A stretch of 64,000 nt of DNA, from the NCBI RefSeq assembly GCF_051020975.1, contig NC_135038.1, positions 7,190,001 to 7,254,000 on the forward strand. Direction: 5' to 3'. Position 1 is the stretch's first letter. Each line of letters starts with the position of its first letter. The notes under the pieces were generated by a model that was given only the letters and a program-made list of their open reading frames with translations, was not told where the DNA came from and searched no databases. A program made the translations under genes and the position numbers. Shown here piece by piece: positions 37,256-49,638 of this stretch. This DNA comes from Osmia lignaria lignaria (taxonomy: Eukaryota; Arthropoda; Insecta; Hymenoptera; Megachilidae).

Positions 37256-37830
37256 GTTTAATTTACAACTAACATACTTACACAAAACTATCATAAATCT
37301 AAGATCGTTATTATTACATAAATATCGAGTTTCTTCTATGCTCTGATCATCAATGGAACCTCAGTCATCATTAATATTGATGCTGAAATTTTATTGGAAG
37401 AATCATTGTATGATACCAAATTATCAATGTTGTTGATAAAAGAAAGGAAAAGAAAAAAGAAATTAATATTTGTAAAATGATCAAGAATTATAAATTATTT
37501 TATGCAGATTTTTCATCTTTGTACTTTTAAGATTTAAAAAATTTTTTTTTATTACTACCCTGTATAAATCTAGGATTATTAATTCTACATGAATATCAAT
37601 TCTTTACGTTTAGGTTTAGATATTGGATCATGAAGTTTCAATTCTCATCGAGATTACTACTGAAACTCTACTAGAACTCTGCCAATTACTATTGAAATAC
37701 CACCAAATTAATTGCACAATGTTAATATGAATCCGAGGTCGTCGATTCTGTTCGTCGTTCTAGTATTAATCATAAAGTTTCAACTATCATTGAGATTACT
37801 ACTGAAATTCTACCAGAAAAAAGTGCCTAA
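37256..37830 (+). repeat. Degenerate repeat, about three copies
   Basis: Words of the type TCTA-GAT-GTTATTA, CATGAAGTTTCAA, TCAT-GAGATTACTACTGAAA and CTCTACTAGAA recur around 37,296-37,400, 37,566-37,690 and 37,728-37,822. Only the last two are well matched (GAGATTACTACTGAAA at both 37,651 and 37,790). They lie just downstream of the dynein gene at 38,041. Confidence 0.55.
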
Positions 37831-38040
37831 GAATCACACAAAACTATTAAAGCTATGCAAAAAGTTTCCATTATTTCTGTCATATTTAAAGAATAATTTA
37901 AAATAAAATAAGTATTTTACTCTTAAAGCAAATAATCATAATTAATTACCATAATAGTTAAATGAATGATCTTACCTTTTTTCCATACCTCTTCAGGTAC
38001 CAAAGCAGCAGAAAATCTTCAAGATATTGTTGCTCTACTA

Positions 38041-41000
38041 TCACTCGATATGCCCCTGATATTCCGAAATTCGTGGATAAACTCTGGTTTGAGCAAGTTT
38101 TGCCTGCTCCAAATGAGCTTTGCCAACTGATTTTTCTTCACTGATACTTGGAAGAGGGATACCAAGGATCGAGGAGAACTCTCCGACGATGTCCTTAGCT
38201 TTACGAGCACTGCAAGGATCCGGGGGAACAGTTTTCTTTCCTTTTTCTTCTTCGTCATCTTCTTCCGTTATACTCGTCTCTTCCGACCATGTGTCCAGTT
38301 TCTCTCCTACGTCCTGTTTTGAACCGCGCTTCTGCTCTTGTTCCTTCCTTGCCTCCTTTGCCCTATTTTCCGAAATTGAACCTCCAGGTCAATGGACATA
38401 TCGATCTCATGTTTGTTAATGAACGTTGCTTGTGGTTCAATTAACGAGGATCGAATTTTGTTAAAACAATAGAGGGTCGGTGTAGAATTTCATGTTGAAT
38501 TTACAGTTGAATAAATTTTTATATATCTGACAAATTAAATGAGAGGCCCTTTTAATGTTTTGAAATAAAATGAGACAATCTTTGCAATAGTTATTGAAAT
38601 ATTTATAAATTTTCTTTGGGAGTTAATATGAAAATCGTCTAATGAGAATCACCCCTGTTAGGAATTTAATTTACTCAAATGATGAAGAATTCAGAATACT
38701 GCTAAAATTATACCAGGATTTATAGATAAATAAAAATTAGAAAATATGTTGCTGGAGTCACAAATATTTCTGGCACTGGAAACTTGTAAATGACACAGAT
38801 GCTAGGATAGATTCTGATAAATATAATCAAGATTGGAATAAAAATTTGTTAATACGTGATAAAAAATGTGCCTTAAAGAATATACCAAAAAAAGAAAAGG
38901 ATCCTACAACATTTTTACCTAAGAAGCTAATTTTCACCCTATATACGAAGACTATGTATTTGGCTCACCTGATTTCCGCAGCTTCTCGAAGAATGCGAGT
39001 TTTCGGCACCCTTGCTCTCAGAATCGCCTCTCTGATCTCTTCTCTGGCTCTCTGAACCTCCAGAGTTAAATCCGACGGTGGTTCCATCATTTCCTGAAGA
39101 ATGCGAGCTTGCTTGCCGCGACGCTTCGTGGGTTTCGACGCCGCCCATTGTACCGAATCTATACTCGATTTCCTCTCCTCGATCTTCGGTTTCTCTGATC
39201 TCTTCTCTTTTACACCTTCCCTCCAGCAACAGACCCTCGGCTTGCAAACTTCACCTTTGCACGGTATCGGCAGGGAGAACGAGATCTTCGTCTTCGGTCC
39301 TCTTCTTCTTCTCCTCTTGGACGCGTCCAGGACCAGTTTACTCGTGGATTGCGTGGGAATCTTTTCCGTGATCGATCCTTCGGATACTCGGGCCGCTACC
39401 TTCAACGGTGGTCTCTTTTTCACTTGAATTCGTCTGGTTTTCCTTCGTTCCCTCATCTCTTCTTTCATCTTGCTCTCCATCTCTTTCGTCTGCTGTTCGT
39501 TCATCAACTGGACATCGTCCTCTTCGGACACTGCTTCCGACGCTCTTCGGATTCTTCGCTCCTGTTTCCTCGTTTGTACCTGCTGAGCCACTGGACGGAG
39601 GTTTGGATCGCTTTCCGTAGAGTATTCATCTATTCCCTGATGATTAATTGTTATTTTGTACTGCTTGTTCAATGGTATCGATGATACACTGGATAGACGA
39701 TTTTTTGAAATATCGTCATTTTAATAGAGATACTTCTGCTACACTATTTGTAATTGTTACAGGTAATTAGGAAGTGAGAAATGTAATTTGTCAAATCGAA
39801 AAGAAAATGTTAAAATATGAAAAATTAAACATCAATCAAATTTGAAGGTAAAATTTTTAAAAATTCTAGAAATTGAGTTTAAACACTTTAGCCTGTGAAC
39901 GGTTCAATTAAAAATAATGAAAAAATTTTTAGAAATCTGATTTACCTTCTGGACCATCTCCAAATATTTTTGCTCAGCCTCCATCAGTGTAGGAGATTCA
40001 TCTCTTTTCTTTCTTTCTTTAGACGCGCTCTTCCTTTTGCTGCCCCTTGATTCGCGGCTAAGTTTCGCCTTATCTTTCTCTTTCTCCTTCTCCCGGCCTT
40101 TGTCTTTCTTATGTGCTGTAGGTTTCCTAGCCGGCTTGCCTTTTTCCTTAATTTTCGTTGCTTCCATTTGCGCCTCCATGATCTTTTGAGTCAATTTGAT
40201 CTCCCTTAAACGCACGTCCATCGCTTTCGTGACTTTCGAACGTCTTTCGAGGTACTGGATGGAAATAATTACGATTATCAGTAGTTGTATTAAAGTATCA
40301 AAGAAAAAGATTATGAACGTTGAATATAAATATTTAGGAACAAATTTCAAATCAAATTATCAGTTCGTTAAAATTGTGAAAGTTTTCTTAAATTTGATCG
40401 AAAAATAAAAAGGACAGTTAACCCTTTCGTTAGAAATAAAATATTTGAAAAATATATATAAAACGTGAAAAGTATACAAAATAAATGGATACATTCTTGA
40501 AGAATAATTATTTTATAAATATACACCTTCCTCAATGTAGCGATAACTTACAGGACAAGAATGAACACGAGTAGATAATGTGCGAAAGTAACGAAAAGGG
40601 TGTTCGTTTTGTGCTTACTCACCTCTGAAAGAGCTATTCTATCCTTTTTGTCGAACGACTGAAGGAATTCCGTCGATTCAACGAGAAATACGGTTCCAAC
40701 CATGTTTCCGACAGCTATAAGGGTTCCCTCGTCATAGGGTGCTAAGGAAGTAAGACTTTCTTTGCATAGCTGTAATGCAACAACGGGTTGCTCGAGACCC
40801 TGAAGAAGATCCCAAGCCGTCAAGCGTCCGGTCGCAGTCATCACGTAAAAAGCAGAACATCTTGCTTTGTTCCAGCAACCGCCTGTTGGAGTCTTTATAA
40901 ATTGCCTGATAATAAAAAATATCAAAGATACACTAAAAAAATGAAATGAATATTTATAAAATTCTGTAGTTGCAAGTAATCGAAATGGTCTGACAAAGGA

Positions 41001-44000
41001 ACTCTTTCAAAATGAAATACTTATATGTTTTGTTTTTATTTCCAAGGTAAGGCAGATATGGAAATAGGGGAAAGATGGAAAATTAATAGACCATTAGCAA
41101 AGATATTGGGCAGGAAATAATTGAAACATATAAAATACATCTAAAATAACATGGATAAGATTTAATTTAGAAATGATTTACAAATATTAATCCCCAGACG
41201 GCGGACCATGGAGAGAGCTCCTTCCTCTAAAAATTATTCTTTCAATATATGAAATTCTTTCGTTTAAAAATTATACATTTAACTTTAGTTTAATATCCTT
41301 CTATATATTTTGTAATTTTAGGTCTCGATTGACCCAGATTCCGCTGTTCAAGGGTTAAAATATAATATAATAAAAAAGCTAACTCACGGAGTAGCAACCA
41401 GACACCCTTCCCTGGTATCCTCAGCCCAAACACGAGCAGTCCAATCTCCAACAGTCAAAAACACGGCCGGATTAAAAACATTCCGATCGACCGACCTCAC
41501 TGGTCCATAATGAGCTTTCAATTTGATCGCTAATTTTTCCGCGGTCGTTTTCATCTTCCTAGAGCCGGTGACGATAATACCATTATCCATGCCGAACATA
41601 AATTTCGCGCCTATCATTGGACCGTAATTTAAACAGGAAACTCCGATCGCTCTGTCGATGTTCGGCTCGTTTGGATTCTGGAAATCGAACATCAATGTTT
41701 CGGTCGGCCCTCGTAGTTGTCGCGTGTCCCACCACATCGCGTAACCATCCGATGACGCGGAAAAAAATTCAGTGTTGCTCTTTGACGTTAACCATCTTAC
41801 TGCATTCGTGTAATCCCTGAAAAAAAATCATTTTTTTTAATTAATTTAACACGTCGATTAGCATGATGAGCAATGTCTCAAATTTTGTGAAATTAAAAAG
41901 AAAAGAAAATGCAAATTAGCAAATTAAAATCAGGGCCGACCCTGGGCCAAAGCAGACTAGGCGGCCGCCTAGGGCCCCCATAAGACGATTTTGTCTTTTG
42001 ATGTAAATGTAAATCTAAATTAATTATACAAGCTTTAATGTTAATTTTCTAAATTTTATTTAAGGTACTTCTTTTTATGTCATATATGTGAAAGGGCCCT
42101 TTTTCGGAGCTCCCCTCGGACCCCTAAAATCTCAGGGACGGCCCTGATTAAAATGTTAAATTTGAAAATTAATCAAGTAGACTACACACGATTCATTCTA
42201 AATATCATTTGGAACGTGCTGCAAATGGAAGCACGTTTTCATATTTATTTGCGTAGGATTAATTAGTCATCAGAATGAAGATAATAGCCAGCTCTAATTA
42301 GCATTCATCATCAGCAGAATTTCATTGTTGAAAAACGAGTGAGTTGATGGATTAGGCAAACGATCGATGGTAGAAAGGAAAGCCTGAGCTTAGCAGACAA
42401 AGCCTGAGGAACGAGCGAGTGAACACGTTTCGGCCCCGCTTACCTGTGACTGGCTAGCAGATGAGAGGTCTGAACGGGTTTGTTGCCGGTCCTGAGATCC
42501 CAGTTACAAACCTGGCCCGACATAAGACCGCTGGCAAGGACGGAAGGATCTCGAGGATTAAATTCGCAAACCACGCACGGGCTAAAAGGCTCCAGTGCCA
42601 TGTAAGGCTCGTTCGGATTGTCTGCTCGTAAAATGACGAAGGCGTTTCATAATCCGGATTAAATGGACGGGGGAGGAAAAAGAAAAAAAAAAATGAAAGG
42701 GGACCTCTCGTATCGCGGAGATTTTCATCGAATCTTTTTTATTCAATCGTGAATCTTTGCATTTGAAATCCCGTGCTATTATAGCTTTTCAACGAGCTGG
42801 ATTAAACGCACGTGCCTTGTCACGAGATAAAAGTAACCTTTAAGTGGATCTTTATTCAGATTACAAGTTGTTATTGATGCTATTCTGTGGGGATTATTTT
42901 GGTTTCAAAAGGGTTTCGATTAGATAGCCAAAAGTCACACAAGTTAATTTCTGAAATAAAAAGATCTGGTTTGATATGAAAATCTAATTGTATCTTGATT
43001 CTTGATGATTAACAAATTTCAATAAATAATTTTAAAAAAAGAATATATTAAATTGCTAATTAATTATCATTATATCAACTTGCAATTATTGCACCTGTAA
43101 TTTGCATCTTATTAAAAATTATTTAAATGCAGTTCTACGAGATTCTATTTAAGTTCAATTAAAAGGGTATTACGTGTCCAAAATCGAGACAAGAAATTCA
43201 TGTATGCCTCAAAATAAAGTATACCATCCCTTTCCATCGTGAAGAACTATGCAAAGGGATGCAAACACGCCGACGGTGTTGCTAACGCGATGAAAATGAG
43301 GCCGAGAGCTAAGTGTTCATCTTTTCTTTTACCTACCAACCTGCCAGATGTACACCTTGTTACTATAATCTTGCTGCCTGCCGTACTGCAGGAAACAATA
43401 AGAAACCACGATTCTGCTGCCAGAATCTGGCGACCAAGATATGTCGGTCACCGGTCTTTTCGAAGTTTCTGGATCCGCATATACATTCACGGTTCTAAAC
43501 ATCAGAACATGAAAAGTTAAGTTAAATTAAATGCAGTTTAAGGTGCATTCCGCTACCTGAGACCAACAGGTTGCACCAATTGTGTTGGTGTCATATCGTC
43601 GAAGTAGTGTTGGTAAATGTTTACCGCGCCATTCTGGAGGATACTGTGCTCCATCATCTGCAACAGAGAAAATTGTATTAATTCAAGATTCATTAGGAAA
43701 TATAATTATTAAACGTGAAGCTTAATAAAAATTAAATAAGTTTTCAAAAATATTTTAGTTCAATGATTTAATATTTAATTATTGCTAATAATGCGACAAT
43801 AATTCTAAATTTTTATTTTACTGTTATTGTATATTTATTTCTAATTAGAAGTTGCAAACGAGTGTCGAACCCAAATGAAATTTTTAATGTTACGTCTGTG
43901 TAGGCGTTTAGTGGAGGGGGAGAAGGTTTCGTCTCCCCGGACGCCTTTGGTTCGGGCCGGGGACCGCTAGGTGGCGGCGAGATGAGAGTGTTCTCGCTAG

Positions 44001-45392
44001 CGGTCGCTCGGCATGCAGTTTGAAAATGTAGGAGTTCCGAATTGCGGTATGATAGGTGTCTGGGGCAGGGATCGTCTGTTGTCAGCCCCACTGACGAGTC
44101 TGACAGACGATCCCAAGACGAAACGTCCCTTTTTCTCCCTTCTCCTATATCTGATGGTTCGAATAATTTCAAATGACCTTAGATGTCGATCTAACGAGAT
44201 AACATACTTTCTGGCTGTCAATTTTTCTACCCATCTCCATTTTTCCAACTAAAAATAGATTGGAAAGTTCGGTAAACTGTCAGGTTGCAGATATACGTCT
44301 TCGAAGTCAGAAAGTCCAAGTGTCTGTGCTCTCAACTATCGAGGCTCAAGCTCAATCGATCAACCGGGGGTAACTTACCTCGAACAACTTACGTAATTTC
44401 GGTGCCCAGTTGTCGTCCTTTTCGACTCTCCTTCGAAACCTGCTGGTAGTTTCCTCGTCCCTGGGATTGATCTCCTTCGGCCAACCACCCTCGAAATGAA
44501 ACATTCCACTGTTTTTCGTCGTCTTGCCAAGGGTTTGCAACTAGAATTTACAAGTAGCAACACCGTCAGGATTCTACGAAAAATCCAACAAGACTTGCGA
44601 AAGCTTTCCAGCCGAATCACGCGAATAATTTATGGTGCTACCGTTTAAAGGAGTTCGCCCTATAAACGATTGCGATTTCCTGGAAGAGGTCGGTTTTCAT
44701 GTTCGGATGAATATTCTATGATCGTCGTATTGTAATTGTTAATTGAGTTAATTATCTACTACACATTTGTGTGATGGATTAATTAATATGCATGATACGA
44801 GATAATAATTGACACATGTTGTATGCAATGATTATGTGTAGCTTGATAGGAAACCTCGATGATGTCCATTATTGATTTTTATTTGTTGCCATTTGATTTA
44901 TTACCATTGTATTATTTTAACACTGAAACGAAGAAATCCTTCAAAATGATGGATTTGAAATTATAGAAATTATTAGCATGAAATACTAATATTTAAAAAA
45001 AAAATTTTATTTGTAGTGTTAAGTGCAAACCAGAAATTTGGTATTTTATCTGAAAATTAAATACGAGAGCATAAAGTTTACATGTTATTATTTCACGAGG
45101 AAAAGAAATCCTGTATCGAACTGGAAACAAAGGGAGGCTTTTCGCGTATGATGTCGATTCGCCATCAAGTGTAAATGCAAATGCAGTGAATGCATAGAGG
45201 CAACCTTACCTCGTGCAGTCCAAGCTGCTTCGAGTATTGCGATCCGACGTGGCAATGAGACCTTAAGATGTAATCGTTCATATCGACTAGATTCGGAAAG
45301 ATTTCCACGTCCATTGTTGGACCAATTAAGTCAAACATGCATTGTTTGCCAAAATCGGCGCGTGTTTTTACGTACACCTTCTGGATCTCCAT
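38041..45392 (-). CDS. Axonemal dynein intermediate chain 2-like protein, downstream paralogue (930 aa, 10 exons)
   Basis: WD-repeat intermediate chain of the outer dynein arm (DNAI2/IC2/ODA6 family); it should help anchor the heavy chains to the doublet. Coding exons, 5' to 3': 45392-45210, 44540-44379, 43657-43557, 43494-43337, 42621-42444, 41816-41388, 40905-40623, 40254-39946, 39636-38969, 38362-38041 (stop TGA 38043-38041). All have AG/GT borders and phases 0,0,2,1,2,2,0,0,2. The ATG context is CACAATGG. Family marks: GGWPKEIN in exon 2; MEHSILQNGAVNIY in exon 3; WD-type repeat ends at about residues 242, 290, 391 and 435; FFSASSDG at 278-285. Residues from about 499 form a K/E-rich, coiled-coil-like tail with CKPRVCC at 732-738, absent from the roughly 600-aa family norm as I know it. 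The last exon is placed by its phase and by YPRIS (919-923), shared with the neighbouring paralogue. Confidence 0.9.
41931..42146. mobile_element. Non-autonomous hAT-type MITE (216 bp)
   Basis: The terminal inverted repeats are CAGGGCCGACCCTGGG and (reverse complement of the right end) CAGGGCCGTCCCTGAG. A perfect 8-bp target-site duplication, ATTAAAAT, lies at 41,923-41,930 and 42,147-42,154. Eight-bp duplications and CAGGG-type termini are hallmarks of the hAT superfamily. The interior has a perfect palindrome CTAGGCGGCCGCCTAG (about 41,957-41,972) and no coding capacity. It sits in intron 5 of the dynein intermediate chain gene and does not touch its splice sites. Confidence 0.93.
43915..44116. 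repeat. Cluster of three GC-rich hairpins in intron 2
   Basis: Hairpin 1: GGGGAGA (43,917-43,923) with TCTCCCC (43,932-43,938). Hairpin 2: GACCGCTAG (43,962-43,970) with CTAGCGGTC (43,997-44,005), extended inside by CGAGA (43,978-43,982) with TCTCG (43,992-43,996). Hairpin 3: GGGATCGTCTGT (44,068-44,079) with ACAGACGATCCC (44,103-44,114), extended by TCAG/CTGA. All lie in a GC-rich insert inside an AT-rich intron of the DNAI2-like gene. It may be a structured mobile element (SINE or MITE) or a structured intronic RNA. No target-site duplication was identified. Confidence 0.75.
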
Positions 45393-45638
45393 TGTGATTC
45401 TCTAATCACGCCTAAGAAACAAAAAAAAAAAATAGAGTATGTTAGAAATACTCTGATCGTTATTTTTACTTTGGTTATTAAATAACGATTCATTATCTTA
45501 TTATATCATATTTTATACTATTTACTCCTATTTTTATTATTATAATTAATGAAATGTTGAGTATTAATGAGATAATTAATTTTTTGGTTGATAGAACACA
45601 GATGCATGAAGAATTTCCAAATGGAGAATGCAAAAGGG

Positions 45639-45680
45639 TGCATAATGCATTATGCATAAAAGTGCATAATGCATGTTGCA
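45639..45680. repeat. 18-bp perfect palindrome and related repeat
   Basis: TGCATAATGCATTATGCA (45,639-45,656) equals its own reverse complement. It is followed at 45,663 by TGCATAATGCATGTTGCA, a near copy. ATGCATA/TGCATAAT words resemble POU-homeodomain sites. It lies about 250 bp upstream of the start codon of the downstream dynein gene. Confidence 0.8.
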
Positions 45681-48600
45681 CAAATTATCATCGAAAAAAG
45701 AATAAATCTACATCCATCACAAGTATATTTAACCAAAAATAATTTATTCGCCTAACCTTGATTAAAAAATCCTTCGACAATCAATCGTTAAACGTATATC
45801 CTCGAAATTTCAGGATCAAGGATCCTCGGTGTTTTCAGCTCCGAGGAAGTTTATCAAAAGACTGACAGAGGGTACTGAAAAATTCATGAACCCACGATTG
45901 GTGAATGAAATTGCCAGCCAAAAAGATATTTGCGTTGTTTCAATAAAAATACGAAAGAATTCGTGAGAAGAAGGATCTTATCTCTGACGTTCGTCCTTTT
46001 CCCGAGGTGGAGGATCGTACGCGCGTGTGAATCGAGCATAAATCAAACATAGCTACGTTTGGGCTCTCGATCGAACTTATCTATCGAAAATCAAACGTGG
46101 CTGTCTTTGACTTTGACCAGCTTCAAGCTAACCCACGAAGATTTCTTGTGGACCCTCGAGTCGATTGCTCGAACGTCGATATTTCAATAGCTCGGAGGTG
46201 AAACACGCTCGGGATTCATTGGTGAAACTTCATTGTGAAAAGGAACGTCGAGCGGTTTTCCCGTTGGTGAACCGATGATCGAAACCGAAGTTCGTTTCAG
46301 GGTATTCGTTACAAATCACTCGTTCCTTTTAATGGCTCTCGCGTTAATTAACACTTTGATGGATGACAGTTGTGACTTTAATACCACGATCATTCTTTAT
46401 TCGATTTGTCAAAATGTCTATAAAGCTTTTCTTTTTTCGTTTTGAAAAACCCGAAAAAATTTTGAAAATGTTTTTTGTTTTTAAAAGATGATTATATCTA
46501 TTTGTCAAGAAGCTGTTTATTGGAAATTATTCTGGAAGTAATAATTGAACATTCAATCACTGACTACATTAATGATTATTTAATTAAGCAGTATTATATT
46601 ATATCGAATAAACATTCAACGAGATTCTTCTTTGTTCTCGGCTTTGCATTCTAGAGTAGCTAATTAATTCGTGTCAAAGTTTTAAAAGCACTTTCTACTA
46701 CTGTAAATGGCTGCCTTTTAATTGGAGCTTTTTCCATTATTATTGATTAACTGATCCGTTAAATGGATGGAGAAAAAACTTTCTTAATGCAAACGTAGAA
46801 TTCATATATCTTCATTAATTATACAGAGAAGACATATGAAATTGATGAATTTACTATTTTTACTTCAAAATATATCTTACGTTTATAAAATAATTTGTTT
46901 AATAATATTTGATCTGTTAATAGGAATCTAAAACTCCGTGTAGTTTCTGTGTACTAAAACAGTTCAAATATCCTAACTTATCTTTGATGTTTGTTTGTTA
47001 ATAATTTATCTCCTGAAGCGTTGAAAGTTGAAATCGCGGTACTCAGCAATCCTGTAAACCTGACCCGATCGACGGGAAAATGGAAGAAAAACGACTGACA
47101 GAAGATTGCAATCAAGGCTTCTCAATTCTTTTCTAATGCCTGGTTCATCAAGAACCGCTGATGCAATCATTCTGCCTTAACGAATCGATCGTTTCGCATT
47201 ATTGAGCTTCGTTGCTTGCGCGTACAGTACTTGCATTCGCGTCACGCTTCGAATGGGAAAATACTTTCCTTTATAACTTGATACCTGGAAAATTTGTAAC
47301 AGAGAATGGTGAAGGTTTCGCTATAACAACATCGTGCCATTTGATAATAGAATAGTTTGATAAATTTTAAAACGTGAATTGTTTTAATAAATTCTTCTCT
47401 TGAAAGTAATAAACATCTTTTTTAAAACTGCATTAAAATTTTTCTTTTAAAAAAAAAAAATAAAAATTTCATCTTTTAAAAAGAGCTCTGATAATTGTAG
47501 AAGAGATTGTTTGAAAAATTGATAAAAATTTCGAGGACCACAATTCTAGAAATATCATTTTTATAGGTTGACCGACTGTTACTATGCTATAAATCATAAC
47601 ACTGGTCAATTCGCGTAACAATCCTCCACAGTTTCGGGTTTATTTTTGCCAATATTGCGAGAATTGCTGGGTTTCAGCGTCGAGAGAGGCAGAGCAGTAC
47701 AAAAGGCTGCCAGTAATTGCCTTCGACCGAAAATCGAGAAACTGACGTTACATACATGTTTAATTTGTTGCAATATACACGGGATGATTTGCAAAACCAC
47801 GTTTACAGTTGATTGTTTTAATACAAACATCACATAGCTGAAAATACAAAAAGGTAGAGATCTAAAAATCTGCTGTACGATTCTATTTATCAATTTATCG
47901 AATGGCTTTTAATTCTCAAGAAGAAAAAAAAGAAATAATTAAAGATAATTGGTACTGGAAGGACTTTATTCTTAATTTCTATCTATTATATTATAATTTA
48001 TTTATAGCCAATTTTGCAAGATAAATTATAAAAGCTTTGAATTTTAATTTTATAAAACATATTCTTTTGAATACACAAAGAAGCATAAAGTTCATCATGA
48101 TTCTATGGTCGAGCAGTCGATATTTCCAAAATTTCCAGCTAAAAAATTCATCTCTTGAAATAGAAAAATATAACTAAATTCGACACACGAGAGAACAGAG
48201 CCAAATATGAACATGTTCAAACAAATTTTCCAGCATGGTTATCCAAATGGCAAGCTGAAGAAATATAAAGTAAAAGAAAAATTCAAATACTGTGGTATCT
48301 AAATAAAATTTACCAAGATCCACCGAGCTAATTATTCAAATGGAATCCTTTTGATCCTTAAATCGATCAATTGTTAAACATTCCCTATAATCTTTTATCA
48401 TTTCGTTACCTCTTTTCTCAGCATTCCTATCGATCCTCTTTCCGTTTACCTTTAATGCAACTACACGATGACCTCTGAACTCGAAAACCCTGATAAACCG
48501 TAGAACTATCTTTCTCTATTTCCTTCATCAGCTAATGCACGCGTACATGTCCGGTTTGTCGGCTTCCGAGTTGTTTGGTCGAGCTCACGTTAAAACAGAG

Positions 48601-48685
48601 AGAAAAAATAGGATTGCGATTGTTCCAAGCCCCGGATCTTTTTCCCTCCGACCGGATAAGCCGGCAAAATTGGAATCCGAATAAC

Positions 48686-48710
48686 AGATAGATAGATAGA
48701 TAGATAGAGA
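48686..48710 (+). repeat. (GATA)n microsatellite
   Basis: About six uninterrupted GATA units. The run lies inside a 147-codon minus-strand frame, which is therefore judged spurious. Confidence 0.9.
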
Positions 48711-49224
48711 TAGGAAGATGGTGAGTTTTGGTTTTTTTTCCACGAGACTACAGCGTGCTTGTTTACAACATGATAACAGAGGCCAACGAACACAACTCGA
48801 TATCTGAAACATTCCCGTGAATTGGAAGTATTGTGTCAAGTAATGATTCCACCTGTTCATTAGCGCGAGAGTCATTGATTGAGATCGTGCCGCGCTTCGA
48901 TCAGTTTTTCCTGCACAATGGAAACGCGTTCGATAGGTAGTAATTGTTTGCCAACTATAGCTGATGAATCTAAACGATTCGAAACATGAATTTACAGAAG
49001 AGCAAGATTCTAATATTAACCCTTTCAATTCGTCCGATTCAATTTCTTAACCGATTTAAGTGGATATTAATTAGCAGAGCTTGATTAGAAAAATGTTAAG
49101 TACACACATTTTTGTTATAAAATTACAAAATAATTACATTCATCTATTATCAATAATTCATCATTAAATGCTAGAAAATTTATCAATAAACACTTCGTAA
49201 GGTTGTTATAATTGTCGTAGAAAT

Positions 49225-49638
49225 ATGGATAAAAAGAGACGATTAATTCGATGTTCCATGATCAAGTTAAGTTTCACGAGACTCATGAGAAATTCAGAGC
49301 ATGAGCCCTGTTGGAGAATCTTCAATGGGAAAGGTGTCATTAATCAGCAAAGCGAACGAAGTGGCCCAATTGTCCGTGATAACCGATTCGAGAATATCCC
49401 GGTCCAAATGGCGCTTAGGCTTTCATCCGGAAACTACAAATTATCCGGCCACTTTGCATCGTTGCGTAAACGTTATTCCCAAAAGCGTGCATTAATTATC
49501 CTCGAAATCATCGTCTTGGTGGTCGATCAAGATATTCTTCTGATCGATTTCTCTTCCTTTCTAAAAATGATATTCGATCCCTATCAGTCATTTGAGAACA
49601 CTGTACGATTCTTAAAAATTATGGGACTTCTTAATTAA
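49225..49638 (+). CDS. Hypothetical 137-aa frame, unrecognised
   Basis: ATG at 49,225 opens a 137-codon frame ending in TAA at 49,636-49,638. This is long for such AT-rich DNA, and it lies in the gap between the two dynein genes on the opposite strand. The N-terminus is basic. Residues about 88-115 form a hydrophobic stretch rich in I, L and V that could be a membrane segment or a buried helix. No domain, signal peptide or splice structure is recognised, and a second frame (49,301-49,495) overlaps it. It may be chance. Confidence 0.2.
   Translation: MDKKRRLIRCSMIKLSFTRLMRNSEHEPCWRIFNGKGVINQQSERSGPIVRDNRFENIPVQMALRLSSGNYKLSGHFASLRKRYSQKRALIILEIIVLVVDQDILLIDFSSFLKMIFDPYQSFENTVRFLKIMGLLN

Noticed and set aside
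38019..38258. 79-codon minus frame ending beyond the dynein stop
   Set aside because: It is out of frame with the dynein last exon. The correct frame (acidic tail ending with the YPRIS motif and a TGA at 38,041) is supported by splice phase and by the paralogue.
39078..39684. Plus-strand frames of 70-111 codons
   Set aside because: They are exact antisense shadows of exon 9 of the downstream dynein gene, whose codon pattern and splice sites fit the minus strand.
41200..41345. Similarity of GGACCATGGAGAGAGCTCC to inverted words at 9,368-9,416
   Set aside because: Only short blocks match in different spacing. It may be a shared dispersed repeat, but no boundaries or paired termini could be defined.
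48585..49028. 147-codon minus frame
   Set aside because: It crosses the (GATA)n microsatellite and has no domain or conservation cue; the apparent signal-like hydrophobic stretch is encoded by the microsatellite.
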